A model generated the notes under the pieces. The model made no database searches. It had not been told where the DNA came from and worked only from the letters and a program-made list of their open reading frames with translations. From JASHPR01 sp963833885 (lineage in GTDB: Bacteria > Actinomycetota > Actinomycetes > Streptosporangiales > Streptosporangiaceae): a stretch of 64,000 nt of DNA. Shown in pieces: positions 57,240 through 64,000 of the stretch. Where the stretch lies: positions 186,001 to 250,000 of the forward strand of contig CAWHZU010000036.1 in assembly GCA_963833885.1 (NCBI GenBank), written 5' to 3'. Made by a program: the position numbers and the translations under genes. How positions within the stretch are numbered: the first letter of the stretch is position 1; the number at the start of each line of letters is the position of its first letter.

Positions 57240-57932
57240 GGGGTGATTGTTTCTACGCTGCTCGGTGTGCTATCTGGACGTTGCTGGCTCTAGGGTGTGT
57301 CTGAGTGATGTACCGATCAGCTCGGCACCCGAAGATCATGTCAGCGTAGAGCCACCTGCCTCAGTTCTTATTGACTCAGCATTTGATCGGCAGCTTCTGC
57401 GGATCCCCCAGTTCGTCCGGGGTGACCAGCACCGGGCCATGGGGAGGAACTGGCTATGGCCTTCCCGGCGGTCCACTGGCTAGTGCGGAACTGGAGGTCC
57501 CGTGCCGAGACATCATTGGCGCAGACATAGCCCGCCACGTAATCGAGCGCATCGGCTGAGGAAACACATCTCGCGGTTCTTCCGATAACGACGCTGAGTT
57601 CCGCCTCGTAGTCAAGGTCCGTGACACCGGGGCACCCTCACCGTGGCACCGGGATCCGCGACCGAGTTGGCGAACTTGCAGAACAGCGGAGGGTCGCCCG
57701 GAACGGCAAGCCCGGTCTCGGCTGCATGGTCGCCGTAGTTCAGGCCGATGCAAATGATCTTGCCTGGCCTCGGCACGGGGGCGCGCAACTTCAGTTCGGC
57801 AAGCGTCCTCCGCTCGGGGCCATCACCATCGGCAGAGCCGGTTTCCAGGAAATCCATGATGTCGCGGCCGAGGGGAATTACCGCGTCGTTGTCTAGCCGG
57901 CCAAATCCGCCCTCATAGCTCACCAACTGCAT
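57240..57932 (-). pseudogene. Decayed fumarylacetoacetate hydrolase (FAH) family gene
   Basis: From the ATG at 57930-57932 (GGGAGGAAC upstream) the first frame gives MQLVSYEGGFGRLDN and then PGKIICIGLNYGDHAAETGLAVPGDPPLFCKFANSVADP, the FAH N-terminus. The frame then shifts. VTDLDYEAELSVVIGRTAR and DALDYVAGYVCANDVSARDLQFRTSQWTAGKA follow in another frame, and MGPVLVTPDELGDPQKLPIKC in a third. A stop follows, and fragments matching DMIF, AELI and TPS-GV-N can be traced to about 57240. At least three frameshifts and several stops are present and the 3' end is lost at the IS side. The gene was the last of the leftward catabolic operon. Confidence 0.85.
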
Positions 57933-57966
57933 GCGGAAGTTCCTCCCATGACGCTGCTTGGTTACG

Positions 57967-59208
57967 TTATTCGCTGGTGTACCCGCGGGTCATGCCGTGA
58001 GTTGCCAGGCCGAGCAAGCCTCGCAAATTGGACCGCTGGGCCCGGTTCAGCATGGTCTCGATGAAGGGCGCCCGGACAAAAGCACCTACGGCCAGCGACC
58101 GGACGTCTTCGAGCGACTCTGGCCACATTCCGACCACTCTGCCGTAGGCGTTCGTCCAGCGCTCCGTGTGGTCGGTGACGGGCCTGCATGCGCGCTCCCA
58201 TGCGCGAAGCGCCCGTTCTATGCTGCTGATGCCCGACACGAACTCGGCCAGCGCGAGGCAGTTCGCGAAGGCAAGGTTCGCGGCCTGTCCCAGCCAGGGT
58301 GGCTGCCCGTGGGCAGCATCGCCGACGACCGCGACCCGGCCCGCCGACCACCGGGTGGCGTCTACGGTCTCGAAATTGTCCCACCTGCCCTCTGACCCGA
58401 TTCGGCCGATGACGGACGCGAGAGCGGGATGGCTGGCTGACCAGCTGGCCTTGTTGACGGGGAGCTGCCGGCCTTCCGCGTCACTCTTCGGGCACACCAT
58501 GCAGAGATACACGTCGTCGTTGCTGCACGGGTTGTAGAGGAGCCCGCGGCTTCCGGACCAGTGCTCTTCGGCAACGTCCTTTGCCTCGCCGGGCAGGCGG
58601 GGGATCAGCAGCCTGATCGCCCCGTTGCCCAGATCGCGCTTGCTCTTGGTCAGCCCGAGAGATTCCCGCAGCTTCGAGCGCAGGCCGTCTGCGGCCACCA
58701 CCAGGCTGGCCCGCTCGGATGAGCCGCCGGCGAAGTAGACGGTGCCGTCTGGGTCGGCCCGCAGCGCCTGGGAACTCGTCACGATCTCGACGCCGGCTTG
58801 TTTCGCGCCTGTTTTCAGCGCCTCGTAGAGATCGGCGCGGGGCGGGACGATCAGCCGGTCGTACGGCGGCGTTTCCCTTCTGCGCAGCAGCCTGCCGCGG
58901 TGGTCCCGGATCTCCCATGCCGACATCCGCTGGCCGCGGAAGACTGCGGCATCCAGCACCCCGATTGCCTCCAGCGACCGGAGCCCGTTCTCCCAGAGCC
59001 AGATCCCGGCGCCGAACATTCGCAAGTCGGGCGCCTGCTCGTGCAGCCGCACGGACCATCCGCGCTGCCCGAGGGCCGTCGCCGCGAAGAGGCCGCCAAG
59101 GCCGCCGCCAACGATGAGAGCGTCCCGGGGGTACTCATAACCGGGCTGCCTGGTCTGGCTGCCAGCAGCGTCGTCTGGGCGGGGGCTAGCCGATGCCGGC
59201 GATGACAT
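57967..59208 (-). CDS. FAD-dependent aromatic monooxygenase (salicylate/6-hydroxynicotinate hydroxylase-like)
   Basis: 413 aa from the ATG at 59206-59208, with GGTGGAG about 5 bp upstream; it overlaps the RidA gene by 23 bp. The FAD motif is DALIVGGGLGGLFAATALGQRGWSVRLHEQ, the DG motif SLVVAADGLRSKLRESLGL, and the second FAD motif VAVVGDAAHGQPPWLGQAANLAFANCLALAEF. It resembles NicC- and salicylate-hydroxylase-like enzymes that hydroxylate (or hydroxylate and decarboxylate) an aromatic acid with NADH. The neighbours (RidA, alpha/beta hydrolase, amidohydrolase, decayed FAH) suggest ring opening of an N-containing aromatic. The exact substrate is unknown. Confidence 0.88.
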   Translation of the reverse strand: MSSPASASPRPDDAAGSQTRQPGYEYPRDALIVGGGLGGLFAATALGQRGWSVRLHEQAPDLRMFGAGIWLWENGLRSLEAIGVLDAAVFRGQRMSAWEIRDHRGRLLRRRETPPYDRLIVPPRADLYEALKTGAKQAGVEIVTSSQALRADPDGTVYFAGGSSERASLVVAADGLRSKLRESLGLTKSKRDLGNGAIRLLIPRLPGEAKDVAEEHWSGSRGLLYNPCSNDDVYLCMVCPKSDAEGRQLPVNKASWSASHPALASVIGRIGSEGRWDNFETVDATRWSAGRVAVVGDAAHGQPPWLGQAANLAFANCLALAEFVSGISSIERALRAWERACRPVTDHTERWTNAYGRVVGMWPESLEDVRSLAVGAFVRAPFIETMLNRAQRSNLRGLLGLATHGMTRGYTSE

Positions 59209-59581
59209 CAATCTCCACCTTCGCACCCGGAAGTGCCAGCCGTGATATCTCGATGAGAGTGCTGGCCGGCCGTGCGTCCCCGAAGTGCTGCTGGCGGACG
59301 GGATTTATCTTCGGGCGGTCATCGATGTCGGTCAGGTAGACCGTCACCTTCAAGACAGCGGCAAGGCTGCTGCCTGCCGCCTCGAGGATCGCCGCGAGGT
59401 TCTTGAGTACCTGCTCGGTCTGAGCGGCAGCATCGTCTCCGCCGACGAGTTCGCCGCTGCCGTTTGCGGCGACGCATCCGGAGACGTAAACCACGTCGCC
59501 CCAGATCACGGCGTGGGTGTAGTGGCTGATCGGCTCGTGCACCCCGTCGACGAAGATTTCTCGCCGGCCTTGACCTGACAT
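59186..59581 (-). CDS. RidA/YjgF family protein (enamine/imine deaminase or 2-aminomuconate deaminase-like)
   Basis: 131 aa from the ATG at 59579-59581, preceded by GAGGAGG. The family features are VIWGDVVYVSGCVAANGSGELVGGDDAAAQTEQVLKNLAAILEAAGSSLAAVLKVTVYLTDI and RPASTLIEISRLALPGAKVEIDVIAGIG. The arginine of the RPASTLIE motif binds the carboxylate of the substrate. Family members deaminate reactive enamines such as 2-aminoacrylate or 2-aminomuconate. Within this operon it may process an aminated ring-cleavage product. It overlaps the monooxygenase gene at its 3' end. Confidence 0.9.
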   Translation of the reverse strand: MSGQGRREIFVDGVHEPISHYTHAVIWGDVVYVSGCVAANGSGELVGGDDAAAQTEQVLKNLAAILEAAGSSLAAVLKVTVYLTDIDDRPKINPVRQQHFGDARPASTLIEISRLALPGAKVEIDVIAGIG

Positions 59582-59591
59582 CAGCGTGCCT

Positions 59592-59639
59592 CCTCTAGTG
59601 CGGTGGTTCCTGGGCCCTCTAGTGCGGTGGTTCCTGCGC
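59592..59639. repeat. 24-bp tandem duplication across a stop codon
   Basis: Two adjacent 24-bp copies (59592-59615 and 59616-59639) differ by one base. The right copy encodes the last residues (AQEPPH) and the TAG stop of the alpha/beta hydrolase; the left copy repeats them as non-coding DNA and leads into the RidA ribosome-binding site. Confidence 0.95.
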
Positions 59640-60458
59640 CGTGAGCCCCTTCTCCCGCAGGAAGGCCAGCACGGCGTCGTTGAACAGTTCGGGTCTTTCC
59701 AGATAGGGGGCATGACCGGCGGCTGGAATCATCGCGAGCGGAACACCAGCCCCGAGGATCCGCCGTGATTCCTGGCCGATGGCGGGCGGCACGATGAGGT
59801 CCTCGGCGCCCCACACGAGCAGCGTCGGCGGAAGCTCGGCCAGCTGCGCGAGACGCTCGCCGACTGTGTCGTCGTCGATCCGGCTCCGGAAGTAGTCGGC
59901 CAGGGAGCCGAACGCGGTGCTCGCCCCGGGTGAGCTGTTGATCAGCGACTCCTCGTGGATCCAGTCCTCTGTCACCAGCGCAGGGTCATGAATGACGCGC
60001 GTCAGCTTGGCGCGGACACCCGGCACGCTGGCGTCCAGCAGTGAGTTCGCCACGGCCTGGCGTCCCTGCTCGCCGAGCGCGGTGATGCCGAGGGTCCCGA
60101 CCAAGATGAGAGCGGTCACCCGCGCGGGGTCGCGACAGGTCACGGCGGCCTGTATGTGCCCGCCAAGTGAGGTGCCAACCAGCACGCACCGCGCGGCGCC
60201 GACGGAGTCGAGGAAACGCAGGGCGAGCGAGGCGTACCCATTGACCGAGTAGTCGAAGTCACCCTTCGCGGAGAACCCGTGTCCGGGCAGGTCGATCGCG
60301 TAGACGTGCAGGCCGGCGGCGGCGAGGACACCGATATTGTGGCGCCAGCGATCCGCTCGGGCGCCGACGCCGTGCAGGAGCAGGGCGACCTGATCGCCAG
60401 AGCCCTCCTCGATCACCCGGACGACGACATCCCCGACGCCGTATGGATAAGAGATCAC
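59619..60458 (-). CDS. Alpha/beta hydrolase (meta-cleavage-product/NicD-like)
   Basis: 279 aa from the GTG at 60456-60458. The fold is clear: VALLLHGVGARADRWRHNI, the nucleophile Ser97 in LVGTSLGGH, the acid in LLVWGAEDLIVPPAIG and the histidine in MIPAAGHAPYLERPELFND. It has no signal peptide. It belongs with C-C bond hydrolases of ring-cleavage pathways and N-formylmaleamate deformylase-like enzymes. Located between the amidohydrolase and RidA genes in the leftward operon, it probably hydrolyses a ring-cleavage product. Its last codons are duplicated in the adjacent 24-bp repeat. Confidence 0.88.
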   Translation of the reverse strand: MISYPYGVGDVVVRVIEEGSGDQVALLLHGVGARADRWRHNIGVLAAAGLHVYAIDLPGHGFSAKGDFDYSVNGYASLALRFLDSVGAARCVLVGTSLGGHIQAAVTCRDPARVTALILVGTLGITALGEQGRQAVANSLLDASVPGVRAKLTRVIHDPALVTEDWIHEESLINSSPGASTAFGSLADYFRSRIDDDTVGERLAQLAELPPTLLVWGAEDLIVPPAIGQESRRILGAGVPLAMIPAAGHAPYLERPELFNDAVLAFLREKGLTAQEPPH

Positions 60459-60519
60459 TGGTACAGCTGCTCCCTCGGCTCGTCGGCGATGGGCTCAGTT
60501 CTGTCCGGCAGAAGCATCT

Positions 60520-61962
60520 TCAGCGGCCGGACTCGGTGGCAGCCGAGCCAGCCTTCGTGATCTCGTGAGCCAGTTCCCTCGCGATGTTGCGGGGTGAGCC
60601 TGCTACCGGAAGGGACTGCTCGAGCGGTGGCCGCGCGCCGTCATGGACCATCTCGTAGCTGAGCGTGTCGCTGGCATAAGTGATCGACCGCTCGTTCGGC
60701 CAGGGAGTCTCCTCCGAGCCGTCAAAGGCCACCTGTTTCCCGCCCACGAATACGGCCTCGATGTTCTCGCGCCGCTGCAGGCTGCGGATGTCCGCAAGCG
60801 GGTTCTCACGCACGATGAGCAGGTCCGCCAGCATCCCGGGCCGCACCTCGCCGACCTGGCCCTCCAGGCCGACGGTCCGCGCGGCGTTTACGGTTCCCGC
60901 CTGCAGTGCTTCCTGGGCCGAGAGCCCGGCGTACTCCATGAGGAGCTCGAGCTCCCGGGCGTGCCACTCCCCGTAAGGTGTGACAGCGAATCCGGTGTCG
61001 GTTCCGAGCGCGAATTTCACGCCGGCCGCGTGGGCGCGGTGCAGCGTGTCGGCGGTCTTGTCGAGCATTCGCCTGCAACCGCCCCGGAAGGGCGCCGGCG
61101 TTCCGACCAGCTCACCGAAGTCCGCGGAGTTCGCGAGCAGGAGCAGCGTCGGCACCAGCGGTATCCCTGACGACGCCAGCTCCTCCACGACCTCGTCGGT
61201 CATGATGTTGCCGTGCATGATCCAGTCGAACCCCGCGGCAACGGCGGCGGAGACCTCTGCGGACCCTCTCGCGTGGATCGTCACCTTCTTGCCCAGCTGA
61301 TGGGCGAGGTCGGCGATCTGCTTGAGCTCGTCGCCGGTGAACGCCTGATACTCGCCGAACGGGCTGTCGGCCAGCTTGATGAAGTCAACGCCGTTCTTCA
61401 CCTGGCGCCGCACGGTGTCGATCATCGCGGCCGGCGTGTTCGCCAGCGTTCCGATGCTGCCATCCGGCACTCCGACGTCTTCCGGGTACCAGTCGGTCAG
61501 GCCGTTGCTGGTGGTGATGTACCGCCCGGCCGTGCGCATGCGTGGCCCGAGGACCATCCCCGATGCGATCGCGTCGCGAAGCGCCACACCGATGTAATAG
61601 CTGCCCCCTGGCTGCGACAGGCTGGTCACGCCCGCTCGCAGCACGCGTTTGACGTTCCACGCTGCCCTCAGCGTCCGGCTTTCGACGCTGGTGTAGAGAT
61701 CCTGCTCCTCTTGCGTGTAGCTGTCGCCGTAGGTCATGTGGCAGTGCCCGTCGATCAGGCCCGGCATCAGATACCGGCCCCGGGCGTCCGTGACCCGCAG
61801 GGAACCGCCAGCCTCCCGCGGGACCAGCGCCCGCAACTCCTCCTCGGACCCGAGCGCCTTGATACGGTCTCCCTCGATCAGGACACCGGTCGGATCGGTC
61901 GCTGCACTGCGAGTCCCGTCCGCGACGGCGGCATTCGAGATCAGAGTCCACGCCGTCGTCAC
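60520..61962 (-). CDS. Metal-dependent amidohydrolase (imidazolonepropionase/prolidase-like subtype)
   Basis: 480 aa from the GTG at 61960-61962, which overlaps the NCS1 permease stop (GTGA). Metal ligands are visible: HCHMTYGD after LMPGLIDG, a probable carboxylated lysine in GVDFIKLADS, His in VTIHARGSAE and IMHGNIM, and Asp in LGTDTGFAV. The tail ends with ADLLIVRENPLADIRSLQRRENIEAVFVGGKQV, the composite beta-domain. It would hydrolyse a cyclic amide or amide bond. Coupling to an NCS1 permease points to an imported N-heterocycle as substrate. Confidence 0.9.
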   Translation of the reverse strand: MTTAWTLISNAAVADGTRSAATDPTGVLIEGDRIKALGSEEELRALVPREAGGSLRVTDARGRYLMPGLIDGHCHMTYGDSYTQEEQDLYTSVESRTLRAAWNVKRVLRAGVTSLSQPGGSYYIGVALRDAIASGMVLGPRMRTAGRYITTSNGLTDWYPEDVGVPDGSIGTLANTPAAMIDTVRRQVKNGVDFIKLADSPFGEYQAFTGDELKQIADLAHQLGKKVTIHARGSAEVSAAVAAGFDWIMHGNIMTDEVVEELASSGIPLVPTLLLLANSADFGELVGTPAPFRGGCRRMLDKTADTLHRAHAAGVKFALGTDTGFAVTPYGEWHARELELLMEYAGLSAQEALQAGTVNAARTVGLEGQVGEVRPGMLADLLIVRENPLADIRSLQRRENIEAVFVGGKQVAFDGSEETPWPNERSITYASDTLSYEMVHDGARPPLEQSLPVAGSPRNIARELAHEITKAGSAATESGR

Positions 61963-63506
61963 AGCTCACGCCCGCTTCCGTCGGCGGCGAGCCCGATGGG
62001 GCTTGCATCTGCGGCCTCGCTGGCGGCCCGCCCGGTGCCGCTCTGGCGACCTGAGACCGCCGGGCCCTCCGGGAAGAGCAGCGTCGCCGCCAGGTACACC
62101 AGCGCTCCGATAAAGGTCGCGCTGAGCCAGCTCAGGTCGATTCCATTAGCGAGGGCGCTCCACGGGCCCACGTAGAGGCTCGAGTCCAGGAACAGAAGCC
62201 CGACCGTACTGGCGACCACCCAGGCGAGACACGCACGGATGTTGAGTCCGCCGGTGAACCAGTAGATGCCGCCGCGCTCCCTGCGGTTGAAGACCTGCAA
62301 GTCATCGGGGTTATACCAGCCACGACGCAGGAAGTGGCCGGTCACAATGATTGATATCCACGGGGCCGCGAGGACTCCGAAGAGCGAGACGAAGCCGGAT
62401 ACCGTGTTCTCCACATTCCACACGAGCGTGCCGAGGAAGATGAACAGAACGCCGATGGCACTCAGCAGAATGGTCGCCGGGACTCGCTTCAGGGCTGGGA
62501 AGATCGAGGAGAAGTCGAGTCCGTTGCTGTAGATGCAAACCGTGCTCTGGCCCAGGCTTCCGATAATCCCCAGGATGATCAGCGGCACCAGGTAGCCGAT
62601 TGGGCTTATCTGAACCAGTCCGCTGACATACGGAATTGAGGGCTTTGCGATCGCCACAGCGGTGAACGCGCCGAAGAGGAGCGGGAAGGTCAGGCCGAAG
62701 AAGCCACCCGCGACGGTCCAGAGGAAGATGGACTTGTCGCTGTACTTCTTCCGCGAGATATAGCGAGCCCAGTCATTCACGAAGGGACCGTAACCGAACG
62801 TTGCCGCGGCGGAGATTGTGACCGCCAGAGCCCACGTAGGCCAGAACCCGCCGAGGAGGTAGTCGCCGCCGGCGTAGTCAGCGTTAAACTTCGGCCCGAG
62901 CACGATGAAGCCTATGATCATCAGCAGGCCGACCGTGGGAATCAGGAACTTCTGCACGAAGAGCATGTTGGCGTGCCCATAGATCGCGGCGGTGATCGCG
63001 ATGACGGCGATGATGGCGTACGCGATTCCCAGCTCGAGGTTCCCGCTGGGCAGGCCAAATAGCCGGTGCGCACCATAGACGGCTATCTGGCCGCCGGTCC
63101 AGACCGTCAGCGCGTAGAACCCGATGGCGATGAAGATGGCAAGGGCCGACCCGATAAGTCGGCCCACTACCCCGAAGAATGCACCGCTGCTTACCGGCCC
63201 GTTCGTTCCTGTCCGCGGGCCGAGCAGGGCCATCGGAGCGAACAGAAGCGCGCCGACCGCGTCGCCTACGATGATGGACCAGAACGAGGCCCACCAGCCG
63301 AGCCCGAAACTGAAGGGCAGCCAGCCCAGAACGATAAGGCCGAAGGTCAAGTTCGCGCCGATGAGGATGTAAAAAATGTTGCGGGGGCTGGAGTGCCGAT
63401 CGCGCTCGGGAATGTACTCCACTCCGTGAGTCTCGATCTTGCCAACGGCATCCACTGCCTGAACGATCGCGACGCCGGCCGAGTTCGCGGACTGAGGGTC
63501 ATTCAT
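61959..63506 (-). CDS. NCS1 family nucleobase/N-heterocycle:cation symporter
   Basis: 515 aa from the ATG at 63504-63506, with AAGGG about 9 bp upstream; starts at 63536 and 63560 are alternatives. About 12 hydrophobic segments. The family features are NIFYILIGANLTFGLIVLGWLPFSFGLGWWASFWSIIVGDAVGALLFAPMALLGPRTGTNGPVSSGAFFG and FGYGPFVNDWARYI. NCS1 permeases import cytosine, allantoin, hydantoins, pyridoxine and similar ring compounds. It is the first gene of the leftward catabolic operon and so defines its likely substrate class. Confidence 0.92.
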   Translation of the reverse strand: MNDPQSANSAGVAIVQAVDAVGKIETHGVEYIPERDRHSSPRNIFYILIGANLTFGLIVLGWLPFSFGLGWWASFWSIIVGDAVGALLFAPMALLGPRTGTNGPVSSGAFFGVVGRLIGSALAIFIAIGFYALTVWTGGQIAVYGAHRLFGLPSGNLELGIAYAIIAVIAITAAIYGHANMLFVQKFLIPTVGLLMIIGFIVLGPKFNADYAGGDYLLGGFWPTWALAVTISAAATFGYGPFVNDWARYISRKKYSDKSIFLWTVAGGFFGLTFPLLFGAFTAVAIAKPSIPYVSGLVQISPIGYLVPLIILGIIGSLGQSTVCIYSNGLDFSSIFPALKRVPATILLSAIGVLFIFLGTLVWNVENTVSGFVSLFGVLAAPWISIIVTGHFLRRGWYNPDDLQVFNRRERGGIYWFTGGLNIRACLAWVVASTVGLLFLDSSLYVGPWSALANGIDLSWLSATFIGALVYLAATLLFPEGPAVSGRQSGTGRAASEAADASPIGLAADGSGREL

Positions 63507-64000
63507 CGCTTGCACCCTTCGCTCGTTAGGCGACATCAGCTGATTGGCTGCCCTCACCACCTGACCCCGAAAGAGCTGCAGCGCACCTGACGATCAAGGG
63601 GCAAGAGCCATGGACACCAGCTCCTTGTCCGGTGTTGTACACTAACTTGTACACAAGGTCAAGGTATGCCGGGACCGGGCGATCGCGAACGATGCCTCGT
63701 GCGAGCGCATCGTACCTGATCACAGCCGTGTGCGGCTTGAACCTGGTCACGCAGCAGTTGACTCATCTTGACCATGTACACAAGTACGTGTACCGGAAGG
63801 GGGGTGCCGGCCTCTCAGCCTTGACGCGACGGGCGGGGTCCACGTACGCCGCAAGACCGCTGGCCTGTCCGCCAGGGCGGTATGACGCGCAAGCGTCCTC
63901 AGGTTCCCTGCCAGGGGGATTCCCGGGAAGAAGCCGCATGAGGTACACCTGTGGGCAGGCAGTGGGTGCGGATCCCTGGGGGACCGTGAGGTCAGCGATG
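63507..64000. promoter_or_regulatory. Upstream region of the NCS1 operon with TGTACA-type operators; possible gene start at right edge
   Basis: No complete gene was recognised in these 494 bp. TTGTACAC occurs twice at 63635-63642 and 63647-63654 (12-bp spacing). GTACAC-AAGTAC-GTGTAC at 63776-63793 is a dyad of the same motif. One regulator probably binds all three and controls the leftward operon and a gene further right. The window ends with GTGAGG and an ATG at 63998-64000, which may begin that gene. Confidence 0.5.

Noticed and set aside
56881..57240. Small frames rich in Phe or Lys across the A/G-rich tract
   Set aside because: They are translations of homopolymer DNA without start signals or family similarity.
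1..64000. tRNA, rRNA or CRISPR array
   Set aside because: The larger intergenic spaces were read on both strands; no cloverleaf-like, rRNA-like or spaced-repeat pattern was seen. Weakly structured small RNAs cannot be excluded by eye.

Overview
This window is high-GC DNA with actinobacterial features. It has GTG, TTG and probable CTG starts, 4-bp ATGA/GTGA gene overlaps, several apparently leaderless genes, many LacI/GntR/MarR/HxlR/XRE regulators, an ABC sugar importer without its own ATPase, and secreted proteins with ricin-type lectin domains. It looks like the chromosome of a soil-type, catabolically versatile Actinomycetota (Streptosporangiales/Catenulisporales-like). The genus cannot be fixed from the sequence. 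No rRNA, tRNA or CRISPR array was found.

Layout. 1-9606: divergent organic-acid catabolism locus. Leftward are an aldehyde dehydrogenase, a frameshifted sugar-phosphate-isomerase-like gene and a flavoprotein dehydrogenase cut by the window edge. Rightward are a ThDP-dependent decarboxylase/lyase, a DUF3311 + sodium:solute symporter pair and the tricarballylate-dehydrogenase-like pair tcuA/tcuB. A near-perfect 22-bp palindrome lies between the two arms. 9737-15509: operon of GH4-like protein, DegT/DnrJ aminotransferase, APC permease, ROK kinase and GntR/UTRA regulator. 15582-19065: MarR + DHA2-type exporter, then a convergent MFS exporter. 19195-26632: alpha-galactoside locus (YesL, two ABC permeases, lipoprotein binding protein and LacI regulator leftward, GH36 alpha-galactosidase rightward). 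26663-28550: TmrB-like protein and a SoxR-like regulator with an FMN-type oxidase, with a recognisable SoxR box in a 19-bp-spaced promoter. 28585-33464: LacI regulator divergent from a secreted GH18 protein and a second secreted beta-helix protein; the two carry nearly identical CBM13 lectin modules.

33494-39308: flavin monooxygenase, OsmC protein, and metX/metY methionine genes with a CoA-binding protein and a DinB-like protein. 39489-42457: small and unknown genes, including a lower-GC pair of unknown function. 42449-50484: a luciferase-like/BBE fusion flavoenzyme, an HxlR regulator, a GNAT acetyltransferase, a carboxylesterase, an FCD regulator, a hydrolase-LuxR fusion regulator and a flavin monooxygenase. 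50548-55337: MFS exporter divergent from an XRE regulator, then a homodimeric pyruvate-dehydrogenase-E1-like enzyme. 55355-57169: a complete-looking IS1182-family element with an odd A/G-rich tract on its right side. 57240-63506: leftward operon (NCS1 permease, amidohydrolase, alpha/beta hydrolase, RidA, FAD monooxygenase, decayed FAH gene) that looks like degradation of a nitrogen-containing ring compound.

Cross-cutting observations. Short tandem duplications (24-50 bp) sit at four gene junctions in different operons. One single-base difference would restore the stop codons of two convergent genes at once (HxlR/GNAT, 45170-45172). A 50-bp duplication has created a 17-codon chimeric mini-gene between two translationally coupled genes. 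All functional calls rest on motif recognition and context; no database search was run.
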